DNA from: GCA-002780795 sp964545385
Lineage (GTDB): Bacteria > Patescibacteriota > Microgenomatia > UBA1406 > GWC2-37-13
Direction: 5' to 3'
Length of the DNA stretch: 41,818 nucleotides
NCBI GenBank assembly: GCA_964545385.1
Contig: CAZJFG010000007.1
Location: forward strand, 1 to 41,818
Shown: in pieces, positions 1 to 7,502 of the stretch
Position numbering within the stretch: position 1 is the first letter of the stretch
Layout of the letters: the number at the start of each line of letters is the position of its first letter
Notes under the pieces: generated by a model
Seen by the model: the letters and a program-made list of their open reading frames with translations, nothing else
Database searches by the model: none
What the model was told of the DNA's origin: nothing
Program-made: the position numbers and the translations under genes

Positions 1-50
1 CCAAAAATATCTCGTTTGATAACAGGAAGAGTTATTTTTTCATTTTTCAT
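1..50 (-). CDS. Partial CDS, N-terminus only, product unknown
   Basis: An ATG at 50-48 on the minus strand opens a frame that runs off the window edge and reads MKNEKITLPVIKRDIF. It lies 7 nt after the stop codon of the DUF4012 gene on the same strand, so it is probably the next gene of that transcript. Sixteen residues are too few to assign a family. The start is supported only by the open frame and the tight spacing. Confidence 0.45.
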   Translation of the reverse strand, partial: MKNEKITLPVIKRDIF

Positions 51-57
51 ATTTATT

Positions 58-2319
58 TTATTCTCGAATTAACTCGGTAACAAAAATTTTATCAGTTGAC
101 AAATAAGTATTATAAAGAATTTGATTATCTTTCACAAGAGGAATGTAATTTTGATTTTGTAGATAATAGTTTTTTGCCAGGTTTGTTTCCATGACAAAAT
201 CGTTGTTGGCCGAACCGATCTGCTTTTGGACAATCAACTGGTAAATGCCTTGTCCTTTTTCAAATTCCTTGTTGAGTTCATAGTTTATTTTTATTTCATT
301 TGAAGATTTGGGGTCAACCGTAACTAAAAAACCTACAACCCGAAATATGCCATTTTTTTCCTCAACCGTAATTGTTTCGGGATCAACAAGAGTTCCGTTA
401 TTTGTGATATTTTTTATGGTTGAATTAAGTGGAAAATATACTTGAAAATAGTTTTTGTAAACTCCACCCGGGAAAACACCGGCTGTTGATTCGTTTTTAA
501 AAACAACAGAAAGAATATGGTTTATTTTTCCTTTAACGTCAAAATCGGTTTTTAAAGTAATAAGGCGATTAATATAAAAATTAGCTTTGTTGACGCCGAG
601 ATTGGCATCAATCAGCATGACGAAATCAACAATACAGTTTTTAACGTTTTTACTGCACTTCGGTTCGATTACCCGTCCCGACCAAAAGAAAGTTTCCAAA
701 ACTTCTTGGAGTTTAGGGTTGTCAAAATAAGCAACGATTTGTTTTTCGTCAAAAGATTTTTTAAAACCGATCAACAGTTTTTTAGCTGAGGCATTTTCAA
801 GGTTTATGATAATTTGTGTCATTAAAGATGACAAAAAACTTTTTTTTTGGATTGACCCGGGAAAAAAATTTTTTTCGGAATAGTACTGAGTTTTAAGATA
901 AAAATTTTTTCCATTGATTATTTCTTTATAATCGGGGAGATATAAATCTCCAAAAGCGTCAAGAATATTTTCGATCGCAGTTGTTGTTACAAGAATTGAA
1001 CCGGAAAAACCTGTTAATTTCATTTCTCTTTCTAAAAAAAACTTAGCCTGAACATAATTTTCCAAGAAGTCCGGTGAAAAAGCAGAGTCTCGTAAAAACC
1101 AATGTGGTTGATTCAGGTAATCTCTTATGGCTGCTGGCGGTTCGACATGAGCGGCTAATTGGCCATCGGCATCGTAAACGTCATAGATCTTTATATTATC
1201 CAGAGCGTAGTTTTTAGTTGTTAAAATTCCAAAAGAACCGATAAAACCGCCACCGGGTCGCAGTTCCATATTGTTCGCAAACAAAAGCAGAAATTTTTTT
1301 TCAGAATCTTTGGCCAAAATGTCGTTGGCATAAGGAAGTATTTTTTTAAGTTGAGAAACAGCTTCAAGTGCTGTAATGACATTTTTGCGGATATTTTCGG
1401 CTCGCGGAACTGTTGTTGGCAGATTATTGCTTATTATCGTTAGATTTTCCTCAAGATTATCAAGATCATTTTTTAGAGTTGCTAGACGAAGAGACAACAG
1501 ATTTTTTTCAACAAGCGTTTTGTCTTTTTTTAAGATTAGTTCAAAGAGTTCTTTCAATCCTTTTTGATTGACTAAAAAGCGATCAAAAACAAGCCCTACT
1601 TTTTCGTTGACTTCGATCATACCGTTTGGAAAATGTGCTAAGGACAGAAAAAGAAGTGTTGGTTTAGCTATGGAAAAGCTATTTTTAGTGATTGATAAAA
1701 ATATTTTTTGGCCGTTTAGATAGTTGCCGGCTTGATCGTAGTTTTCGTTTTTTAAGCTTATAAAAGTTTGATAGCTTAAATAACTTGTTATAGCCAAGGG
1801 AAGAAAGAAAAAAATATGGATAAAAACAATGAAGCCGATAAGCATAGAAACAATTTTTTTAGCGGTAAAGATTTTTTTGAAATCATAGTGTTTTTTTATC
1901 ACTCTAAACCCTGTTTTTTTTAGCTTTGAACCATACATTTTCAGGAGCGGTTCTTGAGTATGAGAAAGTGCATACCAGAGGATTTTGTCAATTTTATCCT
2001 GTGTTAAATCTTCTCCCTGAACAGAAACAACTTTTACATTGTGATAAGCTAGGTTTGCTATTTTTTCAGCTGTTTTTTCCTGATCAATAAAAATAAAGAT
2101 AAGCCGATTGTGAACAATATTTTTTAGATTGAAGTTTTTCTCATTGATAAAAAAACAGTAGTCATATTGATCGATTTTCTGAGGAGCAATCGATGAAAAA
2201 AAAATTTCATTACTCGATTTTTCAAGTTCTGTCCTTAAAATCTTTAAAAAACTGTATTTTTCTTTTGAAACAATAAGTATTTTTTGTTTGTTCTCTGTTG
2301 TTTTAACCTCGAGTTTCAT
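58..2319 (-). CDS. DUF4012 domain-containing membrane protein
   Basis: The 753-aa product carries the DUF4012 signature around residues 343-365 (FANNMELRPGGGFIGSFG). The family is common in Gram-positive bacteria and CPR and is probably extracytoplasmic; its function is not established. Residues 1-130 form a soluble domain with a beta-strand start (KILIVSKEKYSF) that resembles a degenerate Rossmann-like fold. One hydrophobic segment at about 155-185 should anchor the protein, leaving some 560 residues outside. The start is supported by a TATAAT at 2326-2331 (minus strand) that ends 6 nt before the ATG. The gene is divergent from the nucleotidyltransferase gene, with only 24 bp between the start codons. 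Confidence 0.85.
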   Translation of the reverse strand: MKLEVKTTENKQKILIVSKEKYSFLKILRTELEKSSNEIFFSSIAPQKIDQYDYCFFINEKNFNLKNIVHNRLIFIFIDQEKTAEKIANLAYHNVKVVSVQGEDLTQDKIDKILWYALSHTQEPLLKMYGSKLKKTGFRVIKKHYDFKKIFTAKKIVSMLIGFIVFIHIFFFLPLAITSYLSYQTFISLKNENYDQAGNYLNGQKIFLSITKNSFSIAKPTLLFLSLAHFPNGMIEVNEKVGLVFDRFLVNQKGLKELFELILKKDKTLVEKNLLSLRLATLKNDLDNLEENLTIISNNLPTTVPRAENIRKNVITALEAVSQLKKILPYANDILAKDSEKKFLLLFANNMELRPGGGFIGSFGILTTKNYALDNIKIYDVYDADGQLAAHVEPPAAIRDYLNQPHWFLRDSAFSPDFLENYVQAKFFLEREMKLTGFSGSILVTTTAIENILDAFGDLYLPDYKEIINGKNFYLKTQYYSEKNFFPGSIQKKSFLSSLMTQIIINLENASAKKLLIGFKKSFDEKQIVAYFDNPKLQEVLETFFWSGRVIEPKCSKNVKNCIVDFVMLIDANLGVNKANFYINRLITLKTDFDVKGKINHILSVVFKNESTAGVFPGGVYKNYFQVYFPLNSTIKNITNNGTLVDPETITVEEKNGIFRVVGFLVTVDPKSSNEIKINYELNKEFEKGQGIYQLIVQKQIGSANNDFVMETNLAKNYYLQNQNYIPLVKDNQILYNTYLSTDKIFVTELIRE

Positions 2320-2325
2320 TTTTTT

Positions 2326-2335
2326 ATTATATAAT
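2326..2335. promoter_or_regulatory. Overlapping face-to-face -10 boxes
   Basis: The 10-bp palindrome ATTATATAAT contains a perfect TATAAT on each strand: 2326-2331 on minus, 6 nt before the DUF4012 ATG, and 2330-2335 on plus, 8 nt before the ATG at 2344. Both transcripts would be nearly leaderless. The matching -35 positions fall inside the opposite gene and look weak, so only the -10 elements are well supported. Confidence 0.5.
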
Positions 2336-2343
2336 TTGTTTTA

Positions 2344-2823
2344 ATGGCAAAGATAATTAAATCTTTTGAAATTGGAAAATACTATTATCTTTGGCAGTCG
2401 AAGAATGCGGTTTTGGTTGGTGGATGTTTTGATCTATTGCATTTTGGTCACCTGACGTTTTTAAAAAAAGCAAAAAAAAGAGGGGACTATTTGATTGTTT
2501 TGTTGGAATCGGATCAATTTATCAAGGAGAATAAAAACAGAAAACCTATTCACAGTCAAAAAGAAAGAGCGGAGATACTTTCTTCTTTAAGTTTTGTTAA
2601 TCTTGTTGTCCTACTTCGATATTCAAAAAACGGAGATCGATATTTTCAACTGGTTAAAAAAATCAGGCCCAATGTAATTGCCGTTACCTGCGGTGATTTT
2701 TTTTATAAAAATAAAAAAAAACAGGCAGAGAGCGTGGGAGCTAGTCTGGAAGTAGTTACTCCTCTTATTAAAAAATTTTCCAGTACAAAAATAATAAATT
2801 ATGAGACTATTTCTCGCCATTGA
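2344..2823 (+). CDS. Cytidylyltransferase-like nucleotidyltransferase (HxGH family)
   Basis: The 159-aa protein has the glycerol-3-phosphate cytidylyltransferase/RfaE2-type fold signature: GGCFDLLHFGH with the HFGH nucleotide-binding motif at residues 33-36, and a C-terminal SSTKII motif equivalent to ISSTxxR. Members join a nucleotide to a phosphorylated small molecule such as a sugar phosphate, glycerol phosphate or FMN precursor. The middle segment (ENKNRKPIHSQKERAEIL) fits the RfaE2/TagD branch, but the substrate cannot be read from sequence. Its 3' end overlaps thpR by 23 bp, so the two are co-transcribed. Confidence 0.82.
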   Translation: MAKIIKSFEIGKYYYLWQSKNAVLVGGCFDLLHFGHLTFLKKAKKRGDYLIVLLESDQFIKENKNRKPIHSQKERAEILSSLSFVNLVVLLRYSKNGDRYFQLVKKIRPNVIAVTCGDFFYKNKKKQAESVGASLEVVTPLIKKFSSTKIINYETISRH

Positions 2824-3322
2824 TATTCCAGATAAAATTAAGGAAGAAATTGAGAGTCAGATCGAACCGTTAAAAAAAGAATATCCGCAGTTTACCTGGA
2901 TACCGAAAGAGAATTTTCACATCACAGTTCATTTTATCGGCGAGATCGAAGATAAAAAAAAACTTGTCGAAAAACTAAAAACACAACTTTTTGATAAAGA
3001 ACGGTTTTATCTTTATGGGGGAGAAGTTGAACTTTTTATGCACAATAAAATTATTTTATTTATTCGTTTTTTTAAAGAGAGAAAACTATGGGATATCCAA
3101 AAAGAAATTGGTGATGGGAAGGAATATGTTGCTCACATGAGTTTTGGCCGTTGTAAGATTCCATCAAAACAGCAGTATTTTGTCTTGAAAAAAAGATTGG
3201 AAAAAATGAGTGTTGATATTTCTTTTCTAGTTAAAGAGCTTGTTCTTTTTGAATCGGTTGCCAATGGTGGTCAGTTCCCCAAATATAAGAAAATTGCCAA
3301 AATACCACTAATTACTACATAA
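2801..3322 (+). CDS. thpR: RNA 2',3'-cyclic phosphodiesterase (2H family)
   Basis: The 173-aa protein has both tetrapeptides of the LigT/ThpR 2H phosphoesterase family: HITV (H40, T42) and HMSF (H112, S114), which supply the catalytic histidines. The family opens 2',3'-cyclic phosphates on RNA ends and in some members shows weak RNA ligase activity. Start MRLFLAIDIP and end matching the usual 170-190 aa length suggest a complete protein. The start codon lies inside the preceding nucleotidyltransferase gene, implying translational coupling. A hairpin follows directly after the stop. Confidence 0.88.
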   Translation: MRLFLAIDIPDKIKEEIESQIEPLKKEYPQFTWIPKENFHITVHFIGEIEDKKKLVEKLKTQLFDKERFYLYGGEVELFMHNKIILFIRFFKERKLWDIQKEIGDGKEYVAHMSFGRCKIPSKQQYFVLKKRLEKMSVDISFLVKELVLFESVANGGQFPKYKKIAKIPLITT

Positions 3323-3323
3323 A

Positions 3324-3351
3324 AAAACCCTTCCGATTAGGGAAGGGTTTT
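3324..3351. terminator. Bidirectional intrinsic terminator
   Basis: An 11-bp perfect stem, AAAACCCTTCC (3324-3334) with GGAAGGGTTTT (3341-3351), encloses a 6-nt loop. It sits between the convergent thpR and DUF5679 genes. On the plus strand the T-run is short; on the minus strand the A-run at 3321-3327 gives a clean U-tract, so it should stop transcripts from both sides. Confidence 0.8.
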
Positions 3352-3388
3352 GGATTTATAAATTTAATTTATAAATTAAATATGCAAA

Positions 3389-3532
3389 TTAAGCTGTGCC
3401 AATTCGATACATTCCTGTTCCACAATCCGGGCATTTTGCTTTCATTGCTGGTTTACCGTTTTTCATGGTAACTTTTTGTGGGTTGGCGACATCTTTCTTA
3501 GCTCGACATTTTACGCAATACATGGTTGCCAT
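3389..3532 (-). CDS. DUF5679 small zinc-ribbon protein (47 aa)
   Basis: A 47-aa frame reads MATMYCVKCRAKK, followed by a basic linker and CPDCGTGMYRIG. The two CxxC pairs (C6/C9 and C34/C37) form a zinc ribbon of the DUF5679 type, widespread in CPR genomes and of unknown role. The start is fixed by an unusually strong Shine-Dalgarno site. The gene follows the 91-aa membrane protein gene by 16 bp, so the two form an operon. Downstream it ends in the bidirectional terminator. A nucleic-acid or ribosome-associated role is possible but is only inference. Confidence 0.85.
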   Translation of the reverse strand: MATMYCVKCRAKKDVANPQKVTMKNGKPAMKAKCPDCGTGMYRIGTA

Positions 3533-3537
3533 ATTTT

Positions 3538-3547
3538 ATCACCTCCT
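3538..3547 (-). promoter_or_regulatory. Strong Shine-Dalgarno site of the DUF5679 gene
   Basis: AGGAGGTGAT on the minus strand is a full-length complement of the canonical 16S rRNA 3' end, about 8 nt before the ATG at 3532. No other gene start in this window has a comparable site. Confidence 0.85.
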
Positions 3548-3548
3548 C

Positions 3549-3824
3549 TCAATTTAGCTTCAAATAATCTTTAATCGTAGCAAAATAAAAAAGAATTTCA
3601 AGCGCAATTATGGCTGCCGAAAGAAAAAAACTTTTTTTAAAATCAGCTAAAAAATAATTATTTTTTTTCGGTTCAATCTCGATTATCTCTTCAGGTTCTT
3701 CTTTTTTTGGTTCTTCATTTACTTTTTTTTCTTGAATATAACTTGGAGAAGGTTGATTTTTAAGCTGTTGTAGCTTGCGGTGGTACTCGGCAATAATTTT
3801 TTGTTTCTTCGTTTTTTTGGGCAT
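3549..3824 (-). CDS. Hypothetical single-pass membrane protein, 91 aa
   Basis: No family is recognised with confidence. The protein has a basic N-terminus (MPKKTKKQKIIAEY), an acidic/lysine-rich middle (residues 35-55), and one hydrophobic segment near the C-terminus (FFLSAAIIALEILFYFATI, about 66-84). That suggests a tail-anchored protein with a cytosolic charged part. The start is supported by a promoter (TTGACA-16-TATAAT) 10 nt upstream. It is the first gene of a two-gene unit with DUF5679 and is divergent from the DUF4446 gene. Confidence 0.7.
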   Translation of the reverse strand: MPKKTKKQKIIAEYHRKLQQLKNQPSPSYIQEKKVNEEPKKEEPEEIIEIEPKKNNYFLADFKKSFFLSAAIIALEILFYFATIKDYLKLN

Positions 3825-3834
3825 AGTTTAAATG

Positions 3835-3862
3835 ATTATAATAAATAGCCAAACGATGTCAA
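3835..3862 (-). promoter_or_regulatory. Promoter of the 91-aa gene/DUF5679 unit
   Basis: On the minus strand a consensus -35 TTGACA (3857-3862), a 16-bp spacer and a consensus -10 TATAAT (3835-3840) end 10 nt before the ATG at 3824. The expected transcript leader is only 3-4 nt. Confidence 0.72.
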
Positions 3863-3864
3863 TA

Positions 3865-3893
3865 TTGACAGAGAATTTGATACTCGCTAAAAT
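3865..3893 (+). promoter_or_regulatory. Leaderless promoter of the DUF4446 gene
   Basis: Consensus -35 TTGACA (3865-3870), a 17-bp spacer and -10 TAAAAT (3888-3893), then only 7 nt before the ATG at 3901. Transcription would begin at or one base before the start codon. Its -35 lies back to back with the minus-strand -35, forming TGTCAATATTGACA. Confidence 0.78.
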
Positions 3894-3900
3894 GTGATAA

Positions 3901-4350
3901 ATGGTCGAATATTTTATTGTTGCTATTTTTTTTTGGTTGGTTGCGTTGACATTTGTTGTTTTTAAAGTAAAAAGACATTATCAAAATCTTGTTAGCTCAA
4001 CCAGAAAAAATAAACTAGATGAAATACTTGACCAGTTGATAGTAAATGATAATAAGGTAACAAAAGAAATAGAATTAATAAAAAAACAGTTGCAAAAAAT
4101 AAGTGAAGAGGCGAAATTTTATTTGCAAAAAATCGGGTTTATCAGATACGATCCTTTTGAAAGTCGAGGTGAACAAAGTTTTGTTTTAGCACTTTTGGAT
4201 AAGGAAAATTCTGGTGTTGTAATAAATTTTATTTATACGCGGGATGGTTTGAGAACCTATACTAAAAAAGTAAAAAATGGTCAAGGAGACAAATATGAAC
4301 TTTCTGAAGAAGAAAGAAAAGCAATTGAAAAAAGCAGTATTAAAAATTAA
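3901..4350 (+). CDS. DUF4446 family protein (YyaB-like)
   Basis: The 149-aa protein has an N-terminal membrane segment (residues 4-21), a coiled-coil-like charged region (about 30-75), and the DUF4446 core with GFIRYDPFESRGEQSFVLALLD followed by INFIYTRDGLRTYTKKVKNG. The family is common in Firmicutes and CPR and has no proven function. The start follows a consensus promoter by 7 nt. The next gene (DUF3048) starts 24 bp after its stop, on the same strand. Confidence 0.82.
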   Translation: MVEYFIVAIFFWLVALTFVVFKVKRHYQNLVSSTRKNKLDEILDQLIVNDNKVTKEIELIKKQLQKISEEAKFYLQKIGFIRYDPFESRGEQSFVLALLDKENSGVVINFIYTRDGLRTYTKKVKNGQGDKYELSEEERKAIEKSSIKN

Positions 4351-4374
4351 ATTAATGCTTTATATTACAAATAT

Positions 4375-5538
4375 ATGATAAATAAAAAAATCGGCTGGCT
4401 TATTATTTTTGCTGTTTTTGGACTTTCGGTTTATACGGCATTTTCTTATTTTTCCACAGGCAACGTCGGAAAAATTTTTTCTCCTCTTGGGACCTATAAA
4501 AAACCTTCGAATAATGGGATAGCGACCGAAGAATCTAATGAGCCAAAAACCGAAGCCTGTCCGATAAATGGAGAGCTTTTGACAAAAACCCAGAAAGAAA
4601 AATGGGAAAAAAGACGGCCGCTCGGTGTGATGATCGAAAACCATAAAGAAGCAAGGCCACAGTCAGGACTTTCCTCGGCAGATGTCATTTACGAGGCCGT
4701 AGCCGAAGGTGGAATTACAAGATTTTTATCGATTTTTTATTGTAAAGATGCTCCTTATATCGGACCAATTCGCTCAGCCAGAATTTATTTTATTAAAATA
4801 CTTGAGGAGTACGGAAGTTATCCATTGTATGCACATGTAGGTGGCGCAAATACACCCGGACCTGCCGATGCTTTGGGTGAAATCATAGATTTGGGTTGGA
4901 ATTTATACAACGATCTTAATCAGTTTGCCGTTCCGTTCCCATATTATTGGCGTGATTATGAGCGATTACCCGATCGAGCAACCGAGCATACGGTTTATTC
5001 TTCAACTTCAAAACTGTGGGAGTATGCGGCTAAAAAAAGGAATCTGACTAATGTAGATGAGGATAATAAAAGCTGGGATGAAAACTTTACTTCCTGGAAG
5101 TTCCAAGACGATGCAAAAACCGCTGATCGTGGAACACATAATAAAATCAGTTTTGGTTTTTGGGACAATCTAGCATCTGATTTTTCCGTTGTCTGGACAT
5201 ATGATAGTACGACAAATAGTTATAAAAGAACCAATGGAGGTAGTGTCCATATTGATAAAAATACGGGCAAACAACTGTCGGCAAAAAATGTAGTCATTAT
5301 TTTTGCTAAAGAATCATCTGCTAACGATGGTTACGAAGGCGGACACATTTTATATAAAGTGACCGGAAGCGGTGAAGGGTTGATTTTCCAAAACGGTAAG
5401 GCGATTGAGATTACTTGGCAGAAAACAGATGAAGAAACTCGTATAAAACTATATGACGAAAACGGAAAAGAGATCGAATTTGTCCGTGGCCAGATTTGGT
5501 TTGAAATATTGCCGACAGGGAATGAGGTTACTTATTAA
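4375..5538 (+). CDS. DUF3048 domain-containing protein (YerB-like)
   Basis: The 387-aa protein begins with a hydrophobic signal/anchor segment (IGWLIIFAVFGLSVYTAF), so the rest is probably outside the membrane. From about residue 80 it carries the DUF3048 N-terminal domain (LGVMIENHKEARPQSGLSSADVI, then IYEAVAEGGITRFLSIF and GPIRSARIYF), followed by the C-terminal DUF3048 domain (ending GQIWFEILPTGNEVTY). YerB of Bacillus is the best-known member; the role is unknown, probably at the cell surface. There is no lipobox cysteine. A TATATT at 4361-4366 lies 8 nt before the ATG. The next gene starts 5 bp downstream. Confidence 0.87.
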   Translation: MINKKIGWLIIFAVFGLSVYTAFSYFSTGNVGKIFSPLGTYKKPSNNGIATEESNEPKTEACPINGELLTKTQKEKWEKRRPLGVMIENHKEARPQSGLSSADVIYEAVAEGGITRFLSIFYCKDAPYIGPIRSARIYFIKILEEYGSYPLYAHVGGANTPGPADALGEIIDLGWNLYNDLNQFAVPFPYYWRDYERLPDRATEHTVYSSTSKLWEYAAKKRNLTNVDEDNKSWDENFTSWKFQDDAKTADRGTHNKISFGFWDNLASDFSVVWTYDSTTNSYKRTNGGSVHIDKNTGKQLSAKNVVIIFAKESSANDGYEGGHILYKVTGSGEGLIFQNGKAIEITWQKTDEETRIKLYDENGKEIEFVRGQIWFEILPTGNEVTY

Positions 5539-5543
5539 AAAAT

Positions 5544-6119
5544 ATGTTGCAACATATTATTCCTTCAAAAACCAGAAGAAAAATTCTGGAGTTGTTTTTT
5601 CACCATCCGGAAGAAAATAATTATTTGAGAAAAATTGTTCGTGACACCAACGAAGAGGTAAATGCTGTCAAAAGAGAATTGGATATTTTGTCTGAAGAGA
5701 AGGTACTTGTCAAAGAAAGAAGATTAAATAAAATATTTTATTCTCTTAACAAAAAATATCAATTATATGACGAATTTCTAAGAATTTTTACCAAAACAAC
5801 TCTTTTGGCGACAGCTATTTATCAAAATTTTGGGAAACTCGGGAAAATAAAGTATATATGTCTTTCAACTAAATTTTCTAAAAAAATTCCCATAAAAGAG
5901 GATGAAGTCTACCTTCTTTTAGTCGGAACAGTAGTTGTCCCTGAGATAACAACAATTGTTAAGGAAGCGGAAAAATCTTTTGGTCGGGAAATAAACTATA
6001 CGGTAATGACCGAAGACGAGTTTATTTTTAGAAAGAAAAATAACGATCCTTTTATCTGGCGATTTTTAAAGCAACCGAAAGTAATGCTTGCTGGAGTTGA
6101 AGAAGAACTGCTTAAATAA
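5544..6119 (+). CDS. Winged-helix regulator with nucleotidyltransferase-like C-terminal domain
   Basis: Residues 1-75 look like an ArsR-type winged helix (SKTRRKILELFFHH, then NYLRKIVRDT and VNAVKRELDILSEEKVLVKERR). The C-terminal half (about 95-180) resembles the minimal nucleotidyltransferase-like domains often fused to such helices in CPR and archaea. The usual GSxxxGxxxxxSDxD motif is not visible, so the domain appears catalytically degenerate and may be a sensor or dimerisation module. The gene is 5 bp after DUF3048 and upstream of secD. It could regulate its neighbours, but nothing in the sequence shows this. Confidence 0.72.
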   Translation: MLQHIIPSKTRRKILELFFHHPEENNYLRKIVRDTNEEVNAVKRELDILSEEKVLVKERRLNKIFYSLNKKYQLYDEFLRIFTKTTLLATAIYQNFGKLGKIKYICLSTKFSKKIPIKEDEVYLLLVGTVVVPEITTIVKEAEKSFGREINYTVMTEDEFIFRKKNNDPFIWRFLKQPKVMLAGVEEELLK

Positions 6120-6130
6120 AATTTTTGTAC

Positions 6131-6136
6131 TATAAT
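6131..6136 (+). promoter_or_regulatory. -10 box of secD
   Basis: A perfect TATAAT lies 7 nt before the secD ATG, the same spacing as at 3888-3901. I see no good -35 hexamer at 16-18 bp, so the call rests on the -10 box and its position. Confidence 0.45.
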
Positions 6137-6143
6137 TCATAAA

Positions 6144-7502
6144 ATGGCAAAGTTTTTAAAAACTTTTTTTATCATTGCAATAAGTTTTTTCATTTTATGG
6201 ATTGATCTTCCTGAAAATCTGCCGGTAAAATTCAAAATTTTTAACTATCAGGTCAACTTTAAAATAAATCCTTTAACTATTGATACAAACATTTTTGGTT
6301 TTTCTCTTAAAAAAAAATTTGTTACCAAGCTTGGTTTAGACCTTAAAGGAGGAAGCCATTTAGTTTTTGAAACGGATACCTCGAAGATTAAACAAGAAGA
6401 TTTAAACGACGCTTTAAACTCTGCCCGAGATGTGATTGAAAAGAGAGTAAATTATTTTGGTGTTTCAGAACCTGTAGTCCAAACGTCAAAATCAGGAAAT
6501 ATTTATCGGATCAGCGTCGATCTACCGGGAATTTCAGATGTTAATGAAGCGATTAAATTGATAGGCAAAACGGCACAACTGACCTTTCGAGAAGAAGCTC
6601 CTGCAACCGATCTTCAAATTGCGACGGGTAGTTCGGTTTATATGAGATTGACTCAGGAAACCGGAATGACTGGAAAAGACATTAAAAAAGCAAGTCTTTC
6701 CTTTGATTCCCAATCCGGAAAGCCACAGGTGGCGCTTGAGTTTACCTCGGAAGGGAAAGATCTTTTTGCCAAAATCACTCAAAGAAATCTTAACAAACCA
6801 GTTGCTATCTGGCTTGATAATTTTATTTTATCGGCACCAACCGTGCAATCCGTAATTACAGATGGAAGTGCGGTAATTACCGGTAACTTTACGGTGGACG
6901 AAGCAAAAAAAATGGCCATTTCCATAAATTCCGGCGCTTTACCTTTGCCAATTAAGTTGGTTGAGCAAAGAAATATTGGACCGACATTGGGAGCGCTTGA
7001 AGTTAAAAAAAGCGTTTGGGCCGGTGTAATCGGTCTTGGGATGGTGCTTTTGTTCATGATTCTTTTTTACGGAAGACTTGGTTTTATTGCTTCCTTGGCT
7101 TTGATTATTTACGGACTGATTTCTTTTGCTATATTTCGTATAATTCCGGTTGTTTTAACGCTTCCTGGTATTGCCGGTTTTATTCTTTCAATTGGTATGG
7201 CTGTTGACTCAAATATCCTAATATTTGAGAGGATAAAAGAAGAACAACGATTGGGGAAAGATTTTGATATTTCTGTAAAACTTGGATTTGGCCGTGCAAT
7301 TGATGCCATTAAAGATGCCAACATAACAACTCTTTTGGTTGCTTTTATTTTGTTTAATCCGCTAAACTGGGAGTTTTTACCTCAGTTTGGCATGGTTCGC
7401 GGATTTGCACTGACTTTGGCAATTGGTGTTGCCACGAGTCTTTTTACCGGAATTGTAATAACTAAAAGATTGATAGAAGTTTTTTACAAAAAAAATGGTT
7501 AA
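6144..7502 (+). CDS. secD: Protein translocase subunit SecD
   Basis: The 452-aa protein is the SecD half of the SecDF motor that uses the proton gradient to pull proteins out of the SecYEG channel. It has an N-terminal membrane helix (6-22), the DLKGGSHLVFETD segment (about 71-83), periplasmic P1-type repeats ending near residue 285, and a five-helix C-terminal block with GMAVDSNILIFERIKEE, the signature carrying the conserved Asp. The length is shorter than E. coli SecD (615 aa), mainly because the P1 domain is compact. It overlaps secF by 8 bp. Confidence 0.95.
   Translation: MAKFLKTFFIIAISFFILWIDLPENLPVKFKIFNYQVNFKINPLTIDTNIFGFSLKKKFVTKLGLDLKGGSHLVFETDTSKIKQEDLNDALNSARDVIEKRVNYFGVSEPVVQTSKSGNIYRISVDLPGISDVNEAIKLIGKTAQLTFREEAPATDLQIATGSSVYMRLTQETGMTGKDIKKASLSFDSQSGKPQVALEFTSEGKDLFAKITQRNLNKPVAIWLDNFILSAPTVQSVITDGSAVITGNFTVDEAKKMAISINSGALPLPIKLVEQRNIGPTLGALEVKKSVWAGVIGLGMVLLFMILFYGRLGFIASLALIIYGLISFAIFRIIPVVLTLPGIAGFILSIGMAVDSNILIFERIKEEQRLGKDFDISVKLGFGRAIDAIKDANITTLLVAFILFNPLNWEFLPQFGMVRGFALTLAIGVATSLFTGIVITKRLIEVFYKKNG

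Noticed and set aside
1376..1567. Arg/Ser/Phe-rich open frame on the plus strand inside the DUF4012 gene, and similar frames opposite dnaK, radA, ugd and rplB
   Set aside because: They lie wholly inside well-supported genes on the other strand or frame and have no start signal or family features.
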